Below are positions 24,656 to 35,300 of a stretch of 64,000 bases of DNA, one piece after another (position 1 is the stretch's first letter; every line of letters starts with the position of its first letter). This DNA comes from Plutella xylostella. Lineage: Eukaryota; Arthropoda; Insecta; Lepidoptera; Plutellidae. The translations under genes and the position numbers were made by a program. The notes under the pieces are model-generated. The model did no database searches, was not told where the DNA came from, and saw only the letters and a program-made list of their open reading frames with translations. The stretch is taken from NCBI RefSeq assembly GCF_932276165.1, contig NC_063994.1, positions 8,990,001-9,054,000 of the forward strand, written 5' to 3'.

Positions 24656-25447
24656 AGCACGCAGCGCGCGGCGCGCAGTACCCCCGCGCGCGCAGAACCC
24701 CTGCGCAGACCACCCTACCGTCCGATCATCAGTGTTCTCGAGGACGACGAACAGTTTAGGGGGAGGATCAGGGCTGTCACCATGCTACTCCGAACGCGAG
24801 GGCGCTTAGTTCGGACTAGAGGGGGAGGATGTAACAAGACTGCTAACCGTTTTCCCGCGAAAACAAAATAAACAAATCGCGCGCCGAAAACGGTTAGCGT
24901 CCCACGCCGCCGCGCCGTTTTACTGCGCAGCTCTACTGCGCAGACCGCGTCCCGCGTCCTCCCCTTCACCCGCGCGCACCCCGCGCTCGCGCCACCGGCC
25001 AGCGAAGCCCGCGCAGTCAGTCGGCGCCAACCCGTTTCCCGGCTACACGCTCGCTCGCGCTCCCAACGGACATTAGTTTAGTGTTACAATAAGATTACCT
25101 CACTTGCATTATTACGTGTCTGTAGAACCTTGAAATACAGTGCTTTGTATTCCCTGAGTCGTGTGTTTTCCCTACCACTCCCACGATAGGACCTTTCTCA
25201 TAGTTATCTAAATAAATATTTATTGGTTTCACTATTAGCCTTCATATTTACACCTTCTAGCTTGTATAAGAGCTTTTTTGTGGATGGTAAGTTGTTTTTA
25301 AAATACATAAATAGGTAGGAAGTTAACAGGCAAAATTTCAAGTATCAAAGTCAGTTAAGTTCCGCTATATAGGGTTGCTACATGAAAGATAGCAGTGCCC
25401 TCATTTAATTTCAGGACTTTATAGTTTCACTGTATTTATTGGGCTAA

Positions 25448-26176
25448 GCCCCAGTTTCACCATACTCTATTAGATCATTATAAAAATTAACACCCCTGTT
25501 ACATTGTAAGTGTCATCTAAAATAATTATACGCCATGTCCATCTTAAATTCTTGACAGATGTGTCAAAAGTCAACTACTAATCCCTTGTTATGATGTACT
25601 TAGGGCCAAATTCACGGGTTGCATAGAAATCTAAGTTTTATTAAACTACGATTTCATTAATCACGATTGCCAATTTCGTCTAACTGCGTTTAGAGTAACC
25701 TGAAATTCATCGGTGCTATTTTAATCTCGTTTACGTCACCGGTGTTTCAGCTACAGACGAGCCAGCAACACTGAAATGCGTTTAGTTATTGCGTCGCGCC
25801 GTACATACTTTTTGCGTATTTTGATTTCGAGCAATGGAGTAACAAAACGTTTTGACACATTATAAAACAAAAAAATTATATATGTCGTTGTCAAAGCGTT
25901 GTTATTTGCTCAGTGGTTTGTTTATGACGTTTGACAATGACAGCTTTCTATAACTGCGTTTAGCAACGCTAACTGGCCAATTTATAGCAGTTACAGCTGT
26001 AACTGCGTTTTGCTCTAATCTTGGTTAATATTGGTGGGTGAAAATCGAAATGAGCGTATAAGCTCGTTTAGAGCATAAACTGCGTTTTCGATCCTTCTAA
26101 CGACGTTTAATTACTTCGGTGAATTTGGCCCTTAATAGTGGTGTTCATGATCTAACAGAGTATGGTGAAACTAGGC
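25448..26176. mobile_element. Outer MITE with GTTTCACCATACTCT ends, split by a later insertion
   Basis: Left end CCCCAGTTTCACCATACTCT and right end AGAGTATGGTGAAACTAGG are inverted copies and continue to TAGATCAT/ATGATCTA. The element is interrupted by the TTA-flanked MITE at 25603-26131. Its right end is about 30 bases past the stop codon of the hemicentin tail exon. Confidence 0.7.
25603..26131. mobile_element. Inner MITE, GGGCCAAATTCAC ends, TTA target duplication
   Basis: 529 bp, ends GGGCCAAATTCAC and GTGAATTTGGCCC, flanked by TTA at 25600-25602 and 26132-26134. Repeated AACTGCGTTTAG-like words inside. The TTA duplication fits a Harbinger-type MITE. Confidence 0.8.
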
Positions 26177-26206
26177 CTAAGAGTAAAACAATAGGAAGGT
26201 TTGGTG

Positions 26207-26310
26207 TTACGTCACCGATCTGGATTGTTTCACGTATTTGGCGGGAATATCCATGGATATGCCGGTGTACTCCGAATCTATCTCTTCCACTTGCCGGTGG
26301 TGTGAAGTTG
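26207..26310 (-). CDS. Candidate C-terminal exon of the hemicentin-like gene
   Basis: The acceptor TTTTTCAG lies just before 26310, and the TAA stop is at 26209-26207. Joined to the EGF exon ending at 28901, the split codon becomes Pro and the frame reads a 34-residue hydrophilic tail (contains VEEIDSEYTGISMDIPAKYV). Phase agreement plus a good acceptor are the only evidence. No domain is recognised. Confidence 0.55.
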
Positions 26311-29300
26311 CTGAAAAACATTACATACGTAATTATGCTTTATGTTAGGTACAGTAATATAACGAAATATATTATATAATATAGCAAATAAAGAAACGAT
26401 GCGAAAATGGCAACCAGACTCATGCTCTAGCCCTAACTGTATGACTGTCAATAGTCCATCCTGCTCCCACTTATGTAGGTAGCAGCCGCCATTGCAATAT
26501 TTTTTCTTGTGTCTGCGCTCGAAATAATTTGCCAAAACTGCCATGTGTGGTCGGTATATTCGCTAAAATTACGACTAGCTAAGTGTGGTGCCAACATTAC
26601 TTTACAGATAATTTGGTAAAACATACATAGACGGCTGAATGGAGTAGTGGTTAGCGACCCTGACTGCTATGCCGAAGGTCCCGGGTTCGATTCCCGGCTG
26701 GGGCAGATATTTGTTTAAAGATAGATATTGGACTCGGGTCTTGGCTGCTGATATTTATATTTAGTATGTATCTATCTAGCTTGGGGTTGGCCGTGTGTGA
26801 GATGTTTATTTATTATTATTTTAGTCCTAGCTGTTCCCGCGAGCTTCGCTTCGCCTTAAAAAGTTTTCCCGTGTGAATTCCGGGATAAAAGTAGCCTATG
26901 TTCTTTCTCAGGGTCTAGACCATATGTATACCAAATTTCATTCAAATCCATCCAGTAGTTTCGGCGTGAAAGCGTAACAAACAGACAGACAGACACAGTT
27001 ACTTTCGCATTTATAATATTAGTTAGGATAGTTAGGATTAGGATAAACATCTCACACACGGCCATCCGACCCCATGCTAGGCAGAACCTGTGTTATGGGT
27101 GTCGGACAGCTGATATATCTACACAAATACATAGATAGATAGATACATACTATATAAATAGCAACACCCAAGACCCGAGTACAAGTATCTGTCTTTAAAC
27201 AAATATCTGCCCCAGCCAGGAATCGAATCCGGGGTTAAGTAATGGTGGCACCACACTTGGCTAATCGTAATTTTTTATTTTGATGTTTTGTATATGCCGA
27301 ATACCAAAAATTAAGGTAAATTGGGCAATAATGGCCCGTCACGTATACAGAACTATTATCCTAAAGTATCACGATAAAGTGCTAGTCGCACAATTTTTTC
27401 ATATTACCTGACTTCAGCCTAACTACTTAATGTATTTTTTATTAATACAACACTTACAAGTTAGCCATTTTGAATATTGGAAAGTGTCAGGTAATGGCGC
27501 CATTTATTATAATTATTATAAAATCTTACACAGAAACATTTTAAAACCCGAGAGTCCTGGAAAGATCCTACAAATATCCATCAAATATGTTTCAAGTTAT
27601 AGTAGAGTTACATCCAGGACTAATTTAGAACTTAAAAGCTGTCTTCCAAGGTTATGTTAACGTTAAATTAAGGTTGTGAAGGTTATATTTAGATTCTGTG
27701 TAATTAGATCAAAAGGTTCTGGGTTTGAGCTATAGGTTTTGCTGTAGCTCTCAGAAAGGTTCTAAAACGTGGGCCCTTTTTGCACTCAGGAGGTTAATAT
27801 AAGGTTAATATAACGTTATTGAGCCTTCTAAGACTTACGAGTAGATTTCCATACTAAGGTTCTAGAACCTTTTCAAAACCTTTCTAAAACCAAAAATGTT
27901 ACTTGGGAGGCTACTTTTTATCCCGGAATTCTCACGGGTTTTTTTTAAGTTGAAGCGAAGCTCGCGGGAACCGCTAACTATTTATTATAATGTTAGTATC
28001 ACATACGTGTGTAGCACGTCCGGCAGTCGCTGCGCAGGCGCATGTGCGCGGGACACGCGCAGACGTGCCCGCCCGCCGTGTTCACGCACGCGAACTGGCA
28101 GCCGTGCGCGCCCGTCGAACACTCGTTTATGTTTGCTATATACCTATAGATTTTCTTCTTCTTAAGTCCTTTAACTCCTAGTGGAGCATAGGGCCGCAAA
28201 AATAGATTTCCACTTCTGACGATCAGAGGCAATAGAGATAGGAAATCTACACAAATACATAGATAGATAAATCCTAATCCTAACTAACATTATAAATGCG
28301 AAAGTAACTGTGTCTGTCTGTCTGTTACTCTTTCACGCCAAAACTACTGAACGGATTTGAATGAAATTTGGCATACATATGGTCTAGACCCTGAGAAAGA
28401 ACATAGGCTACTTTTTATCCCGGAATTCCCACAGGAAAACTTATAAAGGCGCGAAGCTATATATTATAATGTTAGTATCACATATAAGTGTGTAGCACGT
28501 CCGGCGGTCGCTGCGCAGGCGCATGTGCGCGGGACACGCGCAGACGTGCCCGCCCGCCGTGTTCACGCACGCGAACTGGCAGCCGTGCGCGCCCGTCGAA
28601 CACTCGTTTATGTTTCCCGTGGGAATTCCGGGATAAAAATAGCCTATGTTCTTTCTCAGGGTCTAGACCATATGTATACCAAATTTCATTCAAATCCGTC
28701 CAGTAGTTTCGGCGTGAAAGCGTAACAGACAGACAGACAGACAGACACAGTTACTTTCGCATTTATAATATTAGTTAGGATAGTTAGGATTAGGATTAGG
28801 ATAAACATCTCACACACGGCCATCCGACCCCACGCTAGGCAGAACCTGTGTTATGGGTGTCGAAGTATAAGCTATTTATTATAATGTTAGTATCACATAC
28901 GTGTGTAGCACGTCCGGCGGTCGCTGCGCAGGCGCATGCGCGCGGGACACGCGCAGACGTGCCCGCCCGCCGTGTTCACGCACGCGAACTGGCAGCCGTG
29001 CGCGCCCGTCGAACACTCGTTTATGTCTGCAATGGAGGTGGGAAAATAAAAAATATTAATATAGGGCACCCGTTGAACACGCGTTTGTGTCTGCCATGGA
29101 GATAGGAAAATTAAAATTGATTTTAGGGCGCCCGTTGGACACTCGTTTATACTCGACTTGGCCTGTGTCTATGATTTTAGTTCTTTGGCAAGTCAAGTTA
29201 GTAAGTCTTTCACTCACCCAAAGAAATTAAACGCCTGGAATAGATAAGCGATAAGGCCGCCTATTGCGCTTACTTTTAAGTCAAATTTATTGTATTGCAT

Positions 29301-32300
29301 TGCATTGCATTGTATTGTATTGTATTGTATTGTATTGTTTTAAACTGCGTTGTACTGTGTTGTGTTGTGTTATGTTATGTTATATTATAATTATATTTTA
29401 TTATATTGCAACTGTCCTCACCCAAGCACCTCTGCCCCCCTCCCCGCGCCGCGTACCCCGCGGGGCAGGCGCAGCGGTACCCGCCCGCCGCGTTCTCGCA
29501 CGCCTGCGTCGAGTGGCACGCGTTGGACTCGAGCAGGCACTCGTCGATGTCTGGGGGAGAAAGGAAAAGGTTCCCCACTCGGCACGTGCTAAGGTAATCT
29601 CACCCAACACCCAACATTTCGCTAACCGTAATAGGTATTAGATATATTTTAGTATTTTAAGAATTCCCGACAAAAAAAACTTACGGCATTTGGAAGGAAC
29701 TAGTAATATGTATATGTCAATGGAAGGGACACATAAATTAAAATACATAATATAGGTACTTAGAGAGGCAATACTCAGCGTGGTCACAAAAAAATATAAT
29801 AATTATAATATATATAGCTGGATTACCACTGACACACTCATTGACATGATTGTTCTCCCAGAAGGAGCCATTTTTTGATATAAAAATGTTTTAGGGAAAT
29901 GTACAGGGTGCTCGGGTGAGTAGAGAAAAACCTCGACTTTTTAAAAAAAGTTGTAAAAAAAAAATATTTTTTTTGTTCCTCCATTTTGGTGACCATACAT
30001 TTTTTTATATTTCGAGGGTGTATTAAGAATGTCTGACAGATTATAAAAAAAATATAAAAAAATAAAAAAACAAAATGGCGGCCGAGTTGCAGTGAAGCTA
30101 AGTTTAGGGCGTGTCAGACCCGACTTGAGGTGAATTGATCTCCCGGAAGGGGGGGAGGTGGGGGGATGCTGTTTTTTGTAAACGGTGGGGCACATGATGA
30201 AATTTAAGGGAAAATTCCAAAAAATGTTTTTTTTTTGATTGCGGGGGGAGGGGATATTTTTTTATAAAAACGTGTTTTTTCGGGGATTTTCAAAGCATTT
30301 TTTTATTGTGTTGGGGGCATTTGACAGGTTTGACTTGTATGGAGCGGTTGTGTAGTTTGATAAGTAGAGTTGCCACGTGAAAGAATTTTCCCCATTTTTA
30401 GGGTAAATTTCGAGATTTTCCCCAAAAACATGAAAAGTAGAAATGGCCACTTTTGATTTTAAAATTTCATGCAGTTTTGTCGGAAAGACCCGTACTAATG
30501 ACATTTGACCATTTTTATTACTTTCGACTGGCAACCCTGCGCGATAGGCGAGATTATATTTTTTCGGATTTTTTTACGTCGACCCAACTTGAGGTGAATT
30601 GATCTCCCAGAAGGGAGGCAGGTGGAGTGATGATTTTTTTTGGACACGGTCTGTTGTATGGTGCAGTTTATGGGAAAATTTCTAAAAATTTAAAAAACAA
30701 AATGGCGGACTGCTTTGGCGGCCATTTTGTAAAAGTGACTTTTTTTCACGATTTTTGATTGATTTTTTCACGTGTTTTGAGTGGTAGGAGAGATTTGTCT
30801 TGTACAGCGCATTTGTGTAGTTTGTTGGGTAGACTATACCAGTTAAATAAAATTTCCCCATTTTTAGGGAAAATTTTGAGATTTTCCCCAAAAACCTGAA
30901 AAATAGAAATAACCGTTTTGGATTTTAAAAAATGATGCAGTTTAGTCAGAAAGGCTCATACTAATGACATTTGACTATTTTTATCACTTTCGGCTGGCAA
31001 CCCTGAGAAATACGGGAGATTATATTTTTGAAAAAGTTCGACGTCGATTCAAGTTGAGGTGAATTGATCTCCCAGAAGGGGGGGAGGTGGGGTGATGTTT
31101 TTCTTTGTACATGGTTGGATATATGGTGAAATTCATGGGAAAATTGGGAAAACTGCAAAAATCAAAATGGCGGATGAAGTGGCAGCCATTTTGTAAAAGA
31201 GAAATATTACATGTTTTAAGGCTATTTCACCTGTATTGAGTGGTCTGACAGTTTTGACTTGTAGAGCACGTTTGTGTGTTTAGGTACACTTAATTTTTCT
31301 ATGAAATAAAAACTCCCCATTTTTAGGGAAAAAAACAAAATTTCCACAAAAACATGGGAAATTTTACATAAATATGCAATTTTATCGTTTTGTGATGGTC
31401 TGAGGGGATTCAAATGTATGGCGCGTTTGTGAAATTAAATGAATAAATTTTTAATTAGAAATAAAAACTACCCACTTATAGGGAAAAAATTAAAATTTCC
31501 CTAAAAACATGGGAAAATTTACATTAATATGCAATTTTATCACTTTGACATGGTCTGAGGGGTTTCGAATGTAAAGCGTGTTTGTGTAGTTAAATGTATA
31601 CAATTTTAATTTAAAATAAAAATTCCCCACTTATGGGGAAAAAAATCAAAATTTCCCTAAAAACATGGGAAAATTTACATAAATATGCAATTTTATCACT
31701 TTGAGATGGTCTGAGGGGTTTCGAATGTATAGTGTGTTTGTGTAGTTAAATGCATACAATTTTAATTTAAAATAAAAACTCCCCACTTATGGAGAAACAA
31801 AATCAAAATTTCCCTAAAAACGTATAAAAAATTACCAACATTAGCAATTTCACCCCGTTGAAGTGGTCGGACGGATTTATGGTATATGGCGCATTTGTGT
31901 AGATAAATACAAACAATAATTATTTAGAATAAAAACTCCCCAATTGTAAGGAAAAAATCAAAATTTCCCTAATAACGTAGAAAAAATTACCAACATTAGC
32001 AATTTCACCCCTTTGAAGTGGTCAGACAGATTTGTGTTAAGTATATGGCGCATTTGTGAAGATAAATACAAATAATTATTTTTAAAAATAAAAATCCCCA
32101 CTTTTAGAGGAAAAAATATTTTCACTAAAAATATACAAAATGTCAATCAACTTTACCACAGTGTAAGTGCCGAGCGCAGCGAGGCCATAGTCCTTCTACA
32201 AGCTATACCAAAATAAAACCAGCCCAGCGCAGCGAGGCATCCGACAAGTAACCCTGCCATAAAGGCAAGAAATCCGAGCGAAGCGAGGCATTATGTATCA

Positions 32301-35300
32301 TAATTATCAATATCAATAAATTAAAACTACGGGAAAAGTCCCGTTTAAGAAGTGGAAAGCCGAGCGAAGCGAGGCAAAGCAACCTAAACCATCAATCCAA
32401 AACCTAGAGAGCCGAGCGGAGCGAGGCAAAACTACTGAAACCAACATCCGAAAACCCGAAGAGCCGAGCGAAGCGAGGCTAAAGTACAATAAACAGCAAG
32501 TGCCTATGTAACTGCAGAGCCGAGCGAAGCGAGGCAGAACAACCGAGACTACCATTCCGAGCCCTGGAGAGGAGCCGAGCGCAGCGAGGCAAAACAATCC
32601 AAACCACTATACCACAAACCTTGGAGAGCCGAGCGTAACGAGGCAAAACATTTCAAAACATTATACCACAACAACTGAAGAGCCGAGCGCAGCGAGGCAA
32701 TACAACTTAAGTATTACCTTACCGTAAAAGTGAGGCAAAACAATCCAACCATCATACCACAAACCTTGGAGAGCCGACCGCAGCGAGGCAAAACATTTCA
32801 AAACATCATACCACAACCACTGAAGAGCCGAGCGCAGCGAGGCAATACAACTTAAGTATAACCTTACCGTAAAAGATGAGCCGAGCGAAGCGAGGCAAAA
32901 CTATGCGAACCACCATACTTCAAACCCTGGAGAGCAGAGCGAAGCGAGGCAAGACTACTCAAACTCTCGTCAACACAACTATATAACCTGAGAGCCGATT
33001 GTAGCTAAGAAATAACATGAATGAATAAAAAAGAAAGACAAAGTGTTACTCGTAGTTTGGGCGCGTTTATAGTTCCATACGTGTGCAACCAATTATGGAT
33101 TAAATTTATTTAAGTATAATAATGTTAAAAAACGCTCTTTATCCTACTTACTTACTGTGTCTTAAACAGCAAACCCACATAAGAAATTCATGTAAGTATC
33201 AAAAAAGCCTGTAAATTTCATTGCTATGAAAAAGTTTATCTTCAGGACAGAGTAAACTAATAATCGAGAAGCTAGAAAAACGCGCAAATGGAGGTGACTC
33301 AGATTTTTTATGAGGTGTTAAAGAACCCAATATTTCTACACAAAACTATGTCGGTAAGTTAACGAAAGTAAGTAAGAAAAGTTTACGAAACCATAAAATG
33401 TCAATATAGATTAGTTTCTCTACCGTATTTGTGTGAGACAATCCGTAATTCACCATGAAAATAGTTTTCAAGGCAAATGTTAACATTCCTGTGGAGTTTT
33501 TTTTTTGTGTATAGCCAAATGCCAGAAATATCCGTTGTATTATGGCAAAGTCAATACCCATCTGTTACCAAATCTCATACTGAAATATTTTTTCAGCTAC
33601 GTTAAATGCTTCCATATCTACCTATACATTATACCTACCTATATTCATACTGAAATTAGATTTGAAGGGAAAACGAAACCCCATGAAATGTTCGATACGT
33701 TATGGTCAATTTAATAACCGTATCTTACAAAAATTCATACTGAAAACTTTATCCCACCTGAAACAAAATCATCAGGTACCCCTTTTAAAACGAAATTTAT
33801 ACTGAAAGAACGGTTTTTAATCCAAAACAAAACACAACAAAGACTTGCTACGGTTTGTTTAAGTCAATACCCTGCTGAAACCGAAATTTATACTGAAAAC
33901 TAATCCCACCTGAAATAAAATCATCAGTACCCCTTTAATAAAGACATTCATATTGAAAAAACAGTTTTTAAGGCGTAACAAAACGCAAGAAAGATTGGTT
34001 ACGATATGTTCAAGTCAATACCCTGCTGAAACCGAAACAAACGCATCATAGCCCCGCGCGGCTGCTTGCAGCCCGCGCCACAACGCAACCTCTAGTATAT
34101 ATTATATAATTTGAACTTAAACTCTGTTAAAATCACGAGTATAATAAGTAATGCTTACCTTCACACGAATCAGTATCTTCATGATACGTAAACCCAACGC
34201 CACAGGGTCCATTTTCCTTTACAGCCAGCCCTTCAACTTCAAACACCTTCTTCAAATTAGATTCTGGCTGTTCAAAAATCGTCTCCACATCTTCAAAGTT
34301 AGGCTCGTAAGGGTCAATTTCGTATGTGGTCTCAGGCGAGTAGGGATCCGGAGGGGTTTGGGCAATATTGTGTAAAACGTCGTTTGGTGAATCGGCTTCA
34401 GTTTCTGGGCATTTCGGCAGGCGAGGGCATTTCCTTATCTGTGTGGACGAAAATATTAAAGTCACTCAGAGAGTAAGTTTAGGATAAAAATGAAAAGTCT
34501 TCTTAAATGAGATCTGCCAGTGAAGAGTTCTAAAGCCGCTTTCCTTAAGGCAAAAGGGCTTTTAAGGGTCTTTAGCCGCCTCCAGCCCATTGGACTATCT
34601 TAGCCAGAAGACAGAAGGTGCTGGCTATATATGGGGGAGTACGCCTATATCACTTTATTAGACAATAGGGAATATGCAAGAGGTTCAAATAAAGGTCAAA
34701 TATAATTTATAATAAACTTTGTTATTTTATAACTACGCCTCCATCAATATTTTTGATTATAATTTATTTTTGAGCAAGTAAATGAAGTTGAAAAGTACAA
34801 AAAAACTTCGGTAAATTCTAACTTCAGAGAAACGTCACCCATTTTCTTAAGGCGGATGTGACGTCAAAATTCTTTATATATCAATCTCAGAATAATAACT
34901 TCTTTGCGTTTACGGCGGAAGTTAAATAAATGTCAAGTGTAAACAAAGAAATGTTAATGTCACCGAGTGTTTGTGATGCTCGTTGTGATCAGGGGCGCGA
35001 TTCATATCTCAACCGAAATATTTGTAAAGCGATACGAACGAGTTACGAGATGAAATCCGCAATGTTCAAAAACGCGATTCATAACACACATACTTTGATC
35101 TCGTTTTCATATCGCTAGTTCGTATTTGGATTGCTTGAGTGAAATGAATGAAACTATATTTTTTTAATTGTCATGCAAAAATAATAAATACTACCACTAA
35201 TTGTTTTAAATAATTTTGTTCCTAAAATATATTTTGTTGGAATTAGTGACGATAGCAAGTATCAAGAAACGGCTTTTTAATTCAACGTTGAAGAAATTCA

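Larger units (their letters stand above)
22689..25202 (+). mobile_element. Non-autonomous GC-rich LTR retrotransposon
   Basis: Direct terminal repeats 22689-22976 and 24830-25202 both begin TGTAACAAGACTGCTAACCG and end TTCTCATA. They are alike over roughly the first 200 bases and then diverge. A primer-binding site TGGCGCCCAAC (complementary to the 3' end of tRNA-Lys) starts at 22978, and a polypurine tract (AGAGGGGGAGGA) lies at 24818-24829. A GTTA duplication flanks it (22685-22688, 25203-25206). The interior is very GC-rich, has no recognisable protease, reverse transcriptase or integrase, and consists largely of tandem repeats with open frames. Any gag-like role of those frames is not supported. 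Confidence 0.75.
21945..25432 (+). mobile_element. TA-flanked DDE (Tc1/mariner/IS630-like) transposon with decayed N-terminal transposase
   Basis: Ends CAGTGAAACTATAAAGTCCT and its complement, with TA at 21943-21944 and 25433-25434. A plus-strand frame from the ATG at 22143 to the donor at 22277, continued after an acceptor at about 22531, resembles the DNA-binding N-terminus of a transposase family common in Lepidoptera (ending TMCALRQQI). The frame is broken inside the second exon. No catalytic DDE region is present, so the copy is non-autonomous. It was later entered by the LTR element at 22689-25202. Confidence 0.7.

Noticed and set aside
26632..26705. tRNA gene on the plus strand
   Set aside because: The anticodon arm and acceptor stem do not form, and the same head recurs with the same body at several places. 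SINE.
28007..28132. A third functional EGF domain of hemicentin
   Set aside because: No usable acceptor. Counting it would need a weak TATATAG site with no pyrimidine tract. Kept as a pseudo-exon.
32160..32955. CRISPR-like array (regular repeats with spacers)
   Set aside because: Eukaryotic intron. Cores vary, spacers are themselves repeated and AT-rich, and no cas genes are present. It is a minisatellite.
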